A stretch of 64,000 nt of DNA. Origin: an uncultured Lachnospiraceae bacterium (GTDB taxonomy: Bacteria > Bacillota > Clostridia > Lachnospirales > Lachnospiraceae). Below the pieces are notes generated by a model. It was not told the DNA's origin. It made no database searches and was given only the letters and a program-made list of their open reading frames with translations. The DNA is taken from NCBI GenBank assembly GCA_910577785.1, contig CAJTNT010000012.1:1-64000 (forward strand). The letters are read 5' to 3'. Positions 33,166-42,393 of this stretch are shown in pieces (position 1 is the first letter of the stretch; every line of letters starts with the position of its first letter). A program made the translations under genes and the position numbers.

Positions 33166-34026
33166 AAAATATACTGTCCACTGGACTTTACCTCATTCTT
33201 TCCGAAATCTCCATTCTTCACTCAGATTTCTTACTGCCTCTGGATAGACCTATACGCATTCGTCTTAAACCTCTTCCAAACAAATCCTCAACTCCTGAAT
33301 ACTGTATGTCTTTTTCGACAATTCCTTGTGCAGGCTATCTGATCGGGAATCCTTTTGATTTCATTTGTTATACCTAAATCCCATCCACCTTGCATCTGCT
33401 GCTGTAAACTACTCCGTGAAACTTCTGTGTGGGGAAATTCAATCCCTGCCATTTTTCTCAGTTTATCTTCCCATTCCGAAAATACAAGCTCGGATATCAT
33501 CCGTACGAAAATACCTCTATCTGAGGCTTCCCATTTCGGGGTTCTGGAAACACCTTATCCACCTGCTCTCCAGTACCTTCAGCCGCTTTCTCTAAATCCG
33601 AAAATACAACTTCAGATTTCATCCTATTGCTTAAAATCATCCTTGTATTTTCTGAACTTGATGCCGCAGTTTTAGGATTACCTTACTAGCGAGGTTTCTG
33701 CTGCCCTTTCATCTAAAATGTTCCACCCTTCTGGGGATTTCTGCTACAAAACAACAACCTTATTGTATTTTCCCATTCCGAAAATTCGCTTCTGAAATAT
33801 GACACTTCTTAAATTGTCCTCTCTCAGAAATCCAACTTTCATTTTCCATCTGCAAAGCTTCTGTGAAATGGAATTCTTAGTAACTACGCTTTCTTGTATC
33901 TCTAATCTTGCCTTTGGGGGAGTAAATTTAAGTTTTTGGTGGTCCGTACCTTCCTTTCTTAAAAATTATGGGGTAATTCGTTCTCTTGCCTTTGGTCTGT
34001 ACCTCCTGTTTCTTTTTGATGTATTC
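33166..34026 (-). other. 860-bp unexplained transcript-like region (decayed gene or long RNA)
   Basis: No long open frame. On the minus strand it lies between a near-perfect promoter and a terminator, so it is probably transcribed. The first 200 nt hold no ATG and repeat GGTAC.GACCA and CAAAGGCAAG. The middle holds recurring pieces: ATTTTCGGAATGGGAA occurs twice exactly, with three looser copies. Parts of the frame read protein-like (ISELVFSEWEDKLRK; SEVVFSDLEKAAEG), but frames shift from copy to copy and stops interrupt. Either a repeat-bearing gene that has decayed, or a structured RNA with internal repeats. Confidence 0.4.
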
Positions 34027-34055
34027 ATTATATCTCACAGAAAAGGAAATGTCAA
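34027..34055 (-). promoter_or_regulatory. strong sigma-A-like promoter without a gene
   Basis: TTGACA and TATAAT, exact consensus, with a 17-bp spacer on the minus strand. Nothing coding follows for several hundred bases. The adjoining stretch 34056-34339 holds only a GC-rich inverted repeat (GCGGGAGG/CCTCCCGC at about 34220-34260) and no gene. Confidence 0.85.
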
Positions 34056-34339
34056 CAATTATTTTGAATTTTTATAATTAAAGGTACTTATAACTAAATT
34101 ATTATTTATAAGTGTTTGAATATTCTGATAATTATAGCCGAATGCATAAAGGAATGGGGCGCCGCTTTGATTTTTCCTTTTCATGGAGCGGGAAGAGGCC
34201 TTACGAATCGCTGTGGAGGCGGGAGGCTCAGACAAAAACACACTCCCGCCCCCTCCCGCCACAGATTAAAAACCGCTATTACTTTGGCAGTGAAATACCG
34301 TAGTGAAAGTAACTTTGTTTGCTACTCTTTTATGACTGC

Positions 34340-34575
34340 TGTGACCGCTGATGGACGGCTGCCTTCTATAGCTGCCCCCTTGGCGGACGGCTGCCTTCTT
34401 CTACGAATGCCGTGACCGTTGATGAACTGCTGCCTTCTTCTACGAATGCCGTGACCGTTGATGGACGGCTGCCTTCTATAGCTGCCCCCTTGGCGGACGG
34501 CTGCCTGCCGGGCTCTTCTGCTGCCCCCTTGGCGGACGGCTGCCTGCCGGGCTCTTCTGCTGCCGCTTTAACGTC
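34340..34575. repeat. tandem repeats at the blaR1-like 3' end
   Basis: Mixed units: CTTGGCGGACGGCTGCCT appears three times and TCTACGAATGCCGTGACCGTTGAT twice, with TTCTATAGCTGCCCC copies at both ends. The array runs past the present stop of the gene at 34366. In the outermost copy the frame has slipped; read in the older frame the protein would continue to a TAG near 34330. Confidence 0.8.
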
Positions 34576-36081
34576 AGATTGGCTATCTTCCATGGCTACT
34601 TCTCCGCATACAATGCCGTCGCCTGAAATGCTGGGAAATGCATTCATAACTTCTTCCACGCTGCCTGTATGGAAGCCGATAATCTCGCCAGATGAGCCGC
34701 GGGACACTACAATCCCGATGGAGCCGTCTTCTATATAAAAACGGCGGTAGGTATTTGGCGTTATTTCATCCTTAAAATACCCTACAGCCTCCCCTTGGTA
34801 CATCAGGCGTCCCGGATCTTCCTGGAAGCTTAGGCCAAATTTTTCATATTCTGGAAATTCTTCACTGGCGGCAATGTTGTACATCAGCTGTTCCATTGCG
34901 CTTTTCGTGTATTCCATCCCTGTGTATACTGAGCCATTCACAGACTCCTCTGCCGTCTGATCGGTATGATTCCCAACATCCTGTTTCTCCGTTATAGGCG
35001 TCATGGCAAATATGGTCGTAACCCCTGCTACTATTACGCCCGCCGCCAAGGCTGCCCCTACTGTCTGCTTCTTCATCCTCATAATCAATGTAATCCTTTC
35101 TTCTATATTTGTTCCGCTAAAACTACTCCCAAGAAGCATGCGGCTGCCCTTGTTTTCTTCCATCTGGATAAGTGCAGACGCATATTCTGCCCTGAAGGCA
35201 AATCCATACCGTCGGACTACCCTTGCATCACATAACAATTCTATATCCTGGTTCGCCAAAGCCTGCATGCGCCATACCAGCGGATTGAACCAATGGACAC
35301 AGGTGGCCGCAGCCAGAACCAGCTTCTTTGCCGCATCAAAATGCCGGATATGCTCCGCTTCATGTGCCAGCGCAAATTCTAGCTGACGGTCATCTTCCCA
35401 CACCGTCTTCTTCGGCAAAAGTATCACCGGCCGAAAAATCCCATATGTCAAGGGCGCCTCTACTGCCTCTGACTGCCGTACGGATACCTTCCTCCGCAGC
35501 ATAAGCGTCTCTTGCCACTCCCGGACAAAGGCATCCTCGATCGGAAGTGAAAAGCGGAACTCCCTACGGCACCTAATGTATGCCTTGAGATAAAAGAAAA
35601 CACATGCCAGCAGTCCCACTCCATAAACAAAATTCCATACGGATTCCAGGGTTTTTCCTATCGTTAGAAAAATGCCCGCACTCTTCCCCTTTTCCAGCCA
35701 GACACCCTCCAAGCTGCCAATGCCTCCATCGAATCCCGTCTTTCCTTCTACGGCTCCATTTCCTCCCACGGTTCCTCCTGCGCCATCCATGGTTCCATTT
35801 TCTTCCGCAGCTCCTGCCGCGCCATCCACCATTTCACTGCCTCTATCTAAGGCTCCAGAGACGTCCAACAGCAGATGGGCAGCCCCTTCTTCCGCCCAGC
35901 TATAGATATTAAATTCTGAGCTTACCCCCACAGGAAGCAGCAGACGGACAGCCGCTACTGCCCACAAGGCTAAAAAACTGCCCCTGGGCATCCTCTTCCA
36001 GAGTAATCTGCGTAACACAAGAATGGCAAAGATTAATCCCCCTCCATAAAAACTCATTTGCCACAGATTCATTCCTGCCAC
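34366..36081 (-). CDS. blaR1: BlaR1/MecR1-type M56 sensor peptidase
   Basis: A 571-residue membrane zinc peptidase thought to cut the BlaI-type repressor encoded upstream when it senses cell-wall stress. It has N-terminal helices, the M56 catalytic motif HEAEHIRHFD (about residue 240) and a helix at about 335-355. Typical BlaR1 has a penicillin-binding C-terminal domain; here there is only an unrecognised extracellular part of about 130 residues, so the signal is not necessarily a beta-lactam. Two regions are low-complexity: Gly/Glu-rich units near residues 90-125 and a C-terminal array (EEPGRQPSAKGAA, TVTAFVEEGS). No beta-lactamase gene is nearby. The start is 1 bp behind the repressor stop. 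Confidence 0.85.
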   Translation of the reverse strand: MAGMNLWQMSFYGGGLIFAILVLRRLLWKRMPRGSFLALWAVAAVRLLLPVGVSSEFNIYSWAEEGAAHLLLDVSGALDRGSEMVDGAAGAAEENGTMDGAGGTVGGNGAVEGKTGFDGGIGSLEGVWLEKGKSAGIFLTIGKTLESVWNFVYGVGLLACVFFYLKAYIRCRREFRFSLPIEDAFVREWQETLMLRRKVSVRQSEAVEAPLTYGIFRPVILLPKKTVWEDDRQLEFALAHEAEHIRHFDAAKKLVLAAATCVHWFNPLVWRMQALANQDIELLCDARVVRRYGFAFRAEYASALIQMEENKGSRMLLGSSFSGTNIEERITLIMRMKKQTVGAALAAGVIVAGVTTIFAMTPITEKQDVGNHTDQTAEESVNGSVYTGMEYTKSAMEQLMYNIAASEEFPEYEKFGLSFQEDPGRLMYQGEAVGYFKDEITPNTYRRFYIEDGSIGIVVSRGSSGEIIGFHTGSVEEVMNAFPSISGDGIVCGEVAMEDSQSDVKAAAEEPGRQPSAKGAAEEPGRQPSAKGAAIEGSRPSTVTAFVEEGSSSSTVTAFVEEGSRPPRGQL

Positions 36082-36082
36082 C

Positions 36083-36442
36083 TCATTCCAAGTCCTTTAC
36101 CATCTGCTTCAGGCTCTCAATCTGCTCCCGGGATATCTTCTTCCTCCCGAGCAATGCTGCAAACAGCTTATCTGCAGAACCATCATAGATTTTGTTAATC
36201 AGCTCATCTGTCTCCGCTTCCTGCACCAGTTCTTTTGGAATCAGCGCATGGCACATAAATTTGGGCTCTGAGCGTTCAATCGCCCCTTTTTGGATGCATC
36301 TCTTAATCAGCGTATATGTCGTGTTCTTGTTCCAGCCTACTTCTTCCTTCAGCACTTCCGCAATATGCTTGGCTGTAACATCCCCCTCCCGCCACAATAC
36401 GCCCATTACTTTCAGTTCTGAGTCAAATAGTTTCACTTCCAT
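36083..36442 (-). CDS. blaI: BlaI/MecI-type repressor
   Basis: A 119-residue winged-helix repressor. Family features: MEVKLFDSELKVMGVLWREG, then TYTLIKRCIQKGAIERSEP and a C-terminal dimer region with SADKLFAALLGRKKIS. It should bind the palindrome in its own promoter and be cut by the M56 protein encoded next. The start at 36442 has AAGGAGG seven bases upstream; a start at 36505 would overlap the promoter and is rejected. Confidence 0.92.
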   Translation of the reverse strand: MEVKLFDSELKVMGVLWREGDVTAKHIAEVLKEEVGWNKNTTYTLIKRCIQKGAIERSEPKFMCHALIPKELVQEAETDELINKIYDGSADKLFAALLGRKKISREQIESLKQMVKDLE

Positions 36443-36476
36443 CCTATGCCTCCTTCCTGTAAATCCTGCTATATTT

Positions 36477-36505
36477 ATACTACCACAGTAGTCTATTTGT
36501 GTCAA
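36477..36505 (-). promoter_or_regulatory. blaI-blaR1 promoter with operator
   Basis: TTGACA and TAGTAT with a 17-bp spacer on the minus strand. The inverted repeat ACTAC-TGTG-GTAGT (36479-36492) covers the -10 region, as expected for a self-regulating BlaI-type operator. Confidence 0.8.
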
Positions 36506-36643
36506 TGCTTTTATGGAACATAATAACTATCTTTTCCCCCAAAAAATACCACTAGCCCTTCAGCCAGTGGTATTCACCTGTTCCTCTATGCGATTTTATG
36601 CTTCTATGTCGTTCTGCGCCCAAAACTGCCTGCCGTCCACGGG

Positions 36644-37516
36644 CTACTCCGCTGAGAGCTTCTTGGTACAGGTCACCGCCAATGCCCCTGGGCCGATATG
36701 GCACGCCACGCTCAATGACAGAGGATCTACAAAATCAATCTCATGCCCCAAGAATGCTTCCTGCAGCTGTGCCTTAAATTCCTGCGCCGCCTGCACATCC
36801 TTGGTATAGGCTACGGCCATGTGCATATTCTCCCCTGACGGATCGCCAAAACGTTTAGCAAAGTCATTTTTAATGGCCTCTATCATAATGTTCTTGGCCT
36901 GCTTCACCGTCCTGGCCTTAGCAAACGCATCCAGTTTCTCCCCCTGTATCTGAAGCACGGGCTTTAACTTTAGCAATGTGCCTAATGCCGCCGCCGCAGG
37001 GGTGATCCTGCCGCCTTTTTTGAGGTAATAAAGGGTATCTACCATAATATAGATACTGGAATCAAATTTTGTCCTCTCCAAGTATTCCTTAATCTCCGCC
37101 GCGCCCTTCTGGCGCTTCACCATTTCCGCCGCGTCCAAGGCAGCCTGCTTCTGCGTAACGGAAATACGCTGGTTGTTCACCACCTGGACTCTGCCATCGT
37201 AATCCTGTGCCAGCATCATAGCTGTCTCACAGGAACTGCTCAGGCCGCTGGACATCGGAATATGCACAATCGCGTCATGCTCCTGCAGAAGGCTGTCCCA
37301 TAAATCTGTCACAGACGCCACGGAAGGCATGGAAGTGGAAATCTCTGCCTGCCCTTCCAGCTTCTCATAAAATTGCTCCTGGGTTAGGTCAATATCCTCA
37401 AAATATGTTTCCCCATCTATGAAAAAAGGCATGGGCAAAACATGTATGCCGCAATCCTTTGCCTGTTCTTGTGTAATTCCGCTGTTACTGTCCGTCACTA
37501 CTGCAATCCTCTCCAA
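36644..37516 (-). CDS. DegV-family fatty-acid-binding protein
   Basis: A 290-residue protein of the DegV/FakB fold. It starts with RIAVVTDSNSGITQEQAKDC and has the lipid-head-group region AEISTSMPSVASV and YYLKKGGRITPAAAALG. Members bind fatty acids for the FakA kinase; no fakA is seen in this window. Single gene, likely monocistronic; behind it lie AT-rich bases and no clear terminator. Confidence 0.92.
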   Translation of the reverse strand: MERIAVVTDSNSGITQEQAKDCGIHVLPMPFFIDGETYFEDIDLTQEQFYEKLEGQAEISTSMPSVASVTDLWDSLLQEHDAIVHIPMSSGLSSSCETAMMLAQDYDGRVQVVNNQRISVTQKQAALDAAEMVKRQKGAAEIKEYLERTKFDSSIYIMVDTLYYLKKGGRITPAAAALGTLLKLKPVLQIQGEKLDAFAKARTVKQAKNIMIEAIKNDFAKRFGDPSGENMHMAVAYTKDVQAAQEFKAQLQEAFLGHEIDFVDPLSLSVACHIGPGALAVTCTKKLSAE

Positions 37517-37615
37517 TTGTTGTTCCTCCTTTCATCATCCTTGCCCATTGTACCACAATTTTCCTATTGATACAATCCACTGCGCGATATTACTCTGGAA
37601 AAGTAACAGTTTTGG

Positions 37616-37761
37616 GTTACTATTCACGGCTCAGGAACGCGCTGTACTGCGTGTTCCGTGAGAACATGATTCAGGTGTGAGGGGCGATTTTTGCGCAGCA
37701 AAACTCTAAATTTCGCCCCGAATTGTTACTATTCACGGCCTCCCAGGCCGTGAATAGTAAC
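37616..37761. repeat. dispersed repeat with perfect palindrome
   Basis: The left part (37616-37690) is shared with 20391-20455 and begins GTTACTATTCACGGCTCAGG. The right part is a perfect 17-bp palindrome with a 3-nt loop at 37725-37761 (GTTACTATTCACGGCCT and its complement). Related, decayed pieces lie at 18660 and 26438. No coding capacity; lies in a 290-bp gap between degV and the next gene. Confidence 0.8.
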
Positions 37762-37809
37762 GGTTTTGTTATTTTTCCCGGTTTCCTGTATTTTATGTCA
37801 GAAGCCCTG

Positions 37810-38427
37810 CTACAGTTTCCCCAGGAACATTTCCCAGAACGATTTCACAGACAGCAGCAACGCTGCGGCACATCCTGCGGTACAGAGCAGGCGGTCAGCC
37901 CAGCCGTGGGCGCGGAACCACCCCAGGCAGACGCCGTATTTGCAGGGATAGAATAGCTTAAGTCCCTTTTGGTTGCAAAGATCCAGAACCAGATGGGAGA
38001 GGAAACCAACCGTAAAATAGGGAAGGAACAGAGGAAATGCAAGGGCGAGCGACCCGTCCAGCAGCGCCAGCGCCAAGAAAGAATGCATAAATGAGCGATG
38101 CGGCTGCTTTTTCCCAAACACGCAGGTTCCGACAAAAAGCAGTACGCCTGCAAATATCCTTGCAGCATCGCTGTTGCCCGCCACATCCTCTAAAATCTTT
38201 ATTCCCATAAAATAATCCAATGCCGCCGCGGCTGCTGAAATGGCAGACAGCAGCAGAATGGCGCCATTTGCCTTGCGGCAGGATTCAGAAGACTCTACAT
38301 CAATATCCGGAATCAGCGCCCCTACTGTGCCGATGGCGACCGCCATACTCAGTTCGGCGACTGTCTTTGGGCAGGTGCATGCCAGCGTTGCGGCAATCCC
38401 CACTGCCATATGTGTTTTTCCAAGCAA
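37810..38427 (-). CDS. YdjM/DUF457-like membrane metal-dependent hydrolase
   Basis: A 205-residue membrane protein of the LexA-regulated YdjM class. Metal-ligand candidates are KTHMAVG, the Asp pair in PDIDVESS, HRSFMHSFLAL and SHLVLDL, in the expected order between membrane helices. The reaction is unknown for the family. GGAGA lies upstream of the ATG. It is divergent from spmA with 120 bp between them. Confidence 0.85.
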   Translation of the reverse strand: MLGKTHMAVGIAATLACTCPKTVAELSMAVAIGTVGALIPDIDVESSESCRKANGAILLLSAISAAAAALDYFMGIKILEDVAGNSDAARIFAGVLLFVGTCVFGKKQPHRSFMHSFLALALLDGSLALAFPLFLPYFTVGFLSHLVLDLCNQKGLKLFYPCKYGVCLGWFRAHGWADRLLCTAGCAAALLLSVKSFWEMFLGKL

Positions 38428-38548
38428 AATTTTTCTCCTTTTGTATCAAACTATTTTATGTATCCCGCAACATATGATTTGCCAAAACCGTGTCACATTT
38501 TCCCATTCCCTGCATAAGATAAAATAACAGATTTCTGGAGTATGTACC

Positions 38549-39220
38549 ATGTTAAATTACTTATGGGGTTTTATGATTGTCATCGGCATCCTCTATGCCG
38601 CCTTTACCGGAAGCCTGCCCGCCGTCACTGAGGCTGCGCTCGATTCCTCCAAGGAAGCGGTAGCGCTCTGCATTACTATGCTGGGCGTCATGTCCCTTTG
38701 GGTTGGGCTGATGCGGATTGCAGAAAGCTGCGGGATTATTTCCGGCGCCGCCCGGATGCTGAATCCGCTGCTGCGGTTTATGTTCCCTACCATCCCCAGA
38801 GGGCATAAAGCCAACGAATATATTTCCACCAACATCATTGCCAATGTCTTCGGCCTGGGATGGGCCGCAACGCCTGCGGGCCTGAAGGCCATGGATGAGA
38901 TGGGGAAGCTGAACCAGCACAGCCGGGTAGCCAGCAAGGATATGTGTACCTTCCTAATCCTCAACGTCTCATCCTTCCAGCTTGTCCCTGTCACGATGAT
39001 TGCCTACCGCAGCCAATATGGCTCCGCCAACCCTTCGGCCATCCTAGGGCCCGCCATCATTGCCACCTTCTTTTCCACGCTGGCCGGGATATTATTCTCA
39101 AAAATCATGTACCTCCTGCCAGAAAAACAGGAAAAGTCTACATATTATAAGACCGCCTATCGCGGGGCAGCACATCACAGGGATGCATATTCTAAGGATA
39201 AAGGAGGGCACATCCATTGA
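38549..39220 (+). CDS. spmA: spore maturation protein A
   Basis: A 223-residue membrane protein of the nucleoside-recognition/gate class. Family sequence: MLNYLWGFMIVIGILYAAF, then ISGAARMLNPLLRFMFP and ANVFGLGWAATPAGLKAM. In Bacillus it acts with SpmB to give dehydrated, heat-resistant spore cores. The stop overlaps the spmB start by 4 nt. A clear marker of a spore former. Confidence 0.93.
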   Translation: MLNYLWGFMIVIGILYAAFTGSLPAVTEAALDSSKEAVALCITMLGVMSLWVGLMRIAESCGIISGAARMLNPLLRFMFPTIPRGHKANEYISTNIIANVFGLGWAATPAGLKAMDEMGKLNQHSRVASKDMCTFLILNVSSFQLVPVTMIAYRSQYGSANPSAILGPAIIATFFSTLAGILFSKIMYLLPEKQEKSTYYKTAYRGAAHHRDAYSKDKGGHIH

Positions 39221-39744
39221 AAATCCTTCTTTTCCTCTCAGACAGCATGATTCCCCTGCTAATTTTTTCAATTGTGGGATATGGGCTTTTATGCCACGGG
39301 CATGTTTATGACGATTTTATCAAAGGCGCTAAGGACGGCTTCCAGACGGTGATAGGGATTATGCCTACCCTAATTGGGCTTATGGTAGGGGTTGGGGTAC
39401 TGCGGGCTTCCGGGTTCCTGGAACTGCTGTCCTCTGCCCTGGGTGTGATCACAGAACCCCTGCATTTTCCAGCAGAGCTGGTGCCTGTCTCCATTGTAAA
39501 GATGTTCTCTTCTTCGGCCGCCACGGGGCTGGTGCTGGATATCTTCAAGCAGTATGGGCCCGACTCTTACTATGGGACGATCACTTCAATTATGATGAGC
39601 TGCACAGAGACTATTTTTTATACGATGAGCATTTACTTTATGACGGCAAAAGTACAGAAAACAAGATATACGCTGGCTGGAGCCTTGTTCACGACGCTGG
39701 TGGGAACTGTGGCAAGCGTAATACTGGCTCAGTTCATGCTGTAA
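39217..39744 (+). CDS. spmB: spore maturation protein B
   Basis: A 175-residue membrane protein, partner of SpmA. Family features: DFIKGAKDGFQTVIGIMPTL, RASGFLELL and TSIMMSCTETIFYTMSIYF. TTG start (ATTGAAAATC) in a 4-nt overlap with spmA and behind AAAGGAGG. The next gene converges with only 10 bp between. Confidence 0.93.
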   Translation: MKILLFLSDSMIPLLIFSIVGYGLLCHGHVYDDFIKGAKDGFQTVIGIMPTLIGLMVGVGVLRASGFLELLSSALGVITEPLHFPAELVPVSIVKMFSSSAATGLVLDIFKQYGPDSYYGTITSIMMSCTETIFYTMSIYFMTAKVQKTRYTLAGALFTTLVGTVASVILAQFML

Positions 39745-39754
39745 GCCTGACGGA

Positions 39755-40687
39755 TCAATCCAGATACCGCTTGAGCCTGGGCATCCAGTCCCCAAAAAAT
39801 ATCTCATCCTTGAGGATTCCTTCGAAGACAGGGGTATAGAACTCCCCCAAAAGCTGGATGACTTCCTGCCACTGCGGATAGCCTTCCATGTCATTTGCAT
39901 GGAGCGCCTTCCACCTCTCCTCCATAGGGGAATAATCCGCATAGCCCTTCACCCTGTTCAGGCGGTTGCGGAGAAAGGAAATGGGGCGTTCCAGAAGCAG
40001 TCCATGCAGGCATTCCCACACCTTGCGCCCATTGACTGCCCTCTTTGCCAAGATGTCGTAAATTTCCTGGTACCAGAGCAGGTCATCCAGCCATTCGAGG
40101 GCGTCGATCACTTCATAAAAGCTGCGCGCCAGGTATTCTTCACTGCTGAACTTGCAGTACGCAATGGCTTCCTGTTTCGCCTCCCCTTCCTCTATGAGGA
40201 TTTCTTCCTGGGGGTAGCCGCCCTGTCCCTGGTAGGGCATGATTTCCAGGCGGATTGGAATCCGATAAGGCTTCTTATGGATTTCCAACAGGACTTGGGG
40301 ATTCCCTTCCTGCTGTTCCTGTCTTTCATCCAGAAAGACCTGGAGACACTCTGCGCCGCCCGTCTTTGGGTTCCGAAAGCTGGCTTCCAGAGGGAACAGC
40401 GCCTTAAGTTCTGCCAACGTGCCCTCCATCCCTTCCGCGGATGCAAAAAATATCAGATGGTTCATAAGGCTCCTCTGATAATTCTGCGCCTGCAGGGCTT
40501 TGTCATTGCGGATAAATAGCCTCTCTTTGAGCGGGGATCCAGCAATCCCCCTCAAGATAGCCCTGCCCCCGCAGCCTGCAATTAGATATAATTCTGGTGT
40601 CTGTCCCTCTCTGCATTCCATATCCGCCAACCTCTGTCCATGATAATTTGGGAACGATCCCGTAGCCTTCTCGTTGCCCTCTGCCAA
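39755..40687 (-). CDS. uncharacterised cytoplasmic protein
   Basis: A 310-residue soluble protein with no signal peptide or helix long enough for a membrane. I do not recognise the family. Visible segments: LYLIAGCGGRAILRGIAGS near the start, and an acidic, Trp-rich end (EALEWLDDLLWYQEIYDIL). Its length and codon use fit a real gene. It lies 32 bp downstream of the DacF-type gene in the same direction, so co-transcription is likely. Convergent with spmB. Confidence 0.65.
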   Translation of the reverse strand: MAEGNEKATGSFPNYHGQRLADMECREGQTPELYLIAGCGGRAILRGIAGSPLKERLFIRNDKALQAQNYQRSLMNHLIFFASAEGMEGTLAELKALFPLEASFRNPKTGGAECLQVFLDERQEQQEGNPQVLLEIHKKPYRIPIRLEIMPYQGQGGYPQEEILIEEGEAKQEAIAYCKFSSEEYLARSFYEVIDALEWLDDLLWYQEIYDILAKRAVNGRKVWECLHGLLLERPISFLRNRLNRVKGYADYSPMEERWKALHANDMEGYPQWQEVIQLLGEFYTPVFEGILKDEIFFGDWMPRLKRYLD

Positions 40688-40719
40688 GCATTATAACACA
40701 TTTATGCTTTCACTGCACT

Positions 40720-42288
40720 TTATTTTTTTCTCCACCTGCGCCTCTTAAATTTTAAATCCTTTAACTTGGTCTTTTGCTGCCTCCTCACAGAATGCCGGTA
40801 ACGGATTAAATAAAAATTATCCATCACATGATGGAGCAAAAATGCAACGCCAATCAGTGCGATTGCTGCCGCCACTCCCAAGAGGATATGCTTTAATTTT
40901 ACGCCGAACAGTTCCCGGTTCAGAAATGGCAGGCCACGGCCTCCTGCTTCTGCAGGGCTGCCCTCCACTTCCTTATCTGCCCACGCCGTATCTCCTTCTG
41001 CGGTATTTCCCTCTGCGCCAGTTCCTGACGCGTTTTCCACTGTACTGCCTTCTGGCGCATTTCCTTCCGCATCAGAGCCCGCCGCATTGCTTCCTGCCTC
41101 CCCCTGGCCTCTCGCCTCAGTTCGCCCAAAAGCATTGCCTTCCTTGGTCTTCTGGAAGCCAAACTCCGGCGCTTTTCCCCCCATAACTTCAATTGCTGTC
41201 TCCCCTACGACCTGATCAGCATAGGAATATTGGATTTTCCCGACCACATCCTCAGAATCCTCCACTTCTATAATTTCCGGCTTGGCATCCTCAAAGGAAG
41301 CTGATTTCGGAAGCACCAGGTATCCCTCCTTGCTGAGCCCAATAAAGGAATCCTCGCTTTCAAAAATCTTGCTCTCCTTGATTTCCTGGCCATAGCTTTT
41401 CTCATTATCTGCAATATTCCACAGACGGAAATTCTCAAAGCAGTAATCAAACAGCGCCCTGGTATCCAGATAATGGTTTGGCGCCGTCTCATGCATCACG
41501 ATACAGACCAGCGTCATGCCGTCCTTCTCCGCAAATGTCGCCAAGGTACTGCCCGCCACGCTGGTATAGCCCGTCTTGCCGCCGATGCAGTATTCATAGA
41601 GATGCTGCTCGTCCCCCTGGTAATTGTTCAGCATTTTGTGGTGGTTGCTCAGGTAAGTCTCTTCGTCATGTTTGTTGGTCGGAGGGATGGAATAACGCTT
41701 GGTATTCACAATCATACGGAACACATCGTTCTGCAGCGCTTCCCTGCTAATCAGCGCCATGTCATAGGCGCAGGTCCAGTGATCCTCATCCGGCAGGCCA
41801 TGGGGATTATTGAAATGGGTATCCTTGCAGCCCAGCTTCTTTGCCCGCTTATTCATCAGGCGGATAAACCTGTCATAATCCTTCCCTGTATGCTCTGCAA
41901 TGGCGTATGCGCATTCATTGGCTGATTCCAGCATCAGCCCATATAGGCATTCCTCCATCGTCATGATCTCGCCCACATCCCGAGAAATGCCAGAACCCTC
42001 CGTATTGAACACGGCGTCATGGGAAAAGGTGACGTCCTCATTCAGGCCGCTCTTTTCAGAGGCCAGAAGAGCCGTCATAATCTTAGTAATGCTGGCCGGG
42101 TAAAAATGCTGGCGGGAATTTTTCTCATACAATACGGTTCCTGTGGACACCTCCATCACAATTGCGGATTCCCCGGCAATCTGAGGCCCTTCCGGCCAAT
42201 ATTCTTCTGCGTGGGCAGTGCGGCCGCCCATAGAAAAAAGGAATACTACGGCTAATAGCAGACATGTCCATTTGCTTCTTCGTTTCAT
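40720..42288 (-). CDS. D-alanyl-D-alanine carboxypeptidase (S11, DacF-like)
   Basis: A 522-residue low-molecular-weight penicillin-binding protein that trims the terminal D-Ala from murein peptides. A signal peptide (to about residue 27) is followed by the S11 domain with PASITKIM, SANE (SxN-like) and GGKTGYTSVAGS, then a PBP5-like domain. The extra C-terminal part is a low-complexity Glu/Gly/Ser/Ala/Asn stretch (about residues 375-435) made of short units such as GSTVENASGTGAEGNTAEG, a helix (about 458-480) and a basic tail. This makes the protein longer than the usual 390-450 residues. The promoter below lies upstream. Confidence 0.93.
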   Translation of the reverse strand: MKRRSKWTCLLLAVVFLFSMGGRTAHAEEYWPEGPQIAGESAIVMEVSTGTVLYEKNSRQHFYPASITKIMTALLASEKSGLNEDVTFSHDAVFNTEGSGISRDVGEIMTMEECLYGLMLESANECAYAIAEHTGKDYDRFIRLMNKRAKKLGCKDTHFNNPHGLPDEDHWTCAYDMALISREALQNDVFRMIVNTKRYSIPPTNKHDEETYLSNHHKMLNNYQGDEQHLYEYCIGGKTGYTSVAGSTLATFAEKDGMTLVCIVMHETAPNHYLDTRALFDYCFENFRLWNIADNEKSYGQEIKESKIFESEDSFIGLSKEGYLVLPKSASFEDAKPEIIEVEDSEDVVGKIQYSYADQVVGETAIEVMGGKAPEFGFQKTKEGNAFGRTEARGQGEAGSNAAGSDAEGNAPEGSTVENASGTGAEGNTAEGDTAWADKEVEGSPAEAGGRGLPFLNRELFGVKLKHILLGVAAAIALIGVAFLLHHVMDNFYLIRYRHSVRRQQKTKLKDLKFKRRRWRKK

Positions 42289-42364
42289 AAGAATTTCTCC
42301 CTTGTGCTTATTTTTCCGTTTTTTACAAAATATATCAAAACTTTTACAAAACTGTTACAGATTT

Positions 42365-42393
42365 AGTATACCATATTTTGGGCATGAAAGCAA
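42365..42393 (-). promoter_or_regulatory. promoter of the carboxypeptidase gene
   Basis: TTGCTT and TATACT with a 17-bp spacer on the minus strand, about 75 bp upstream of the start. Confidence 0.65.
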
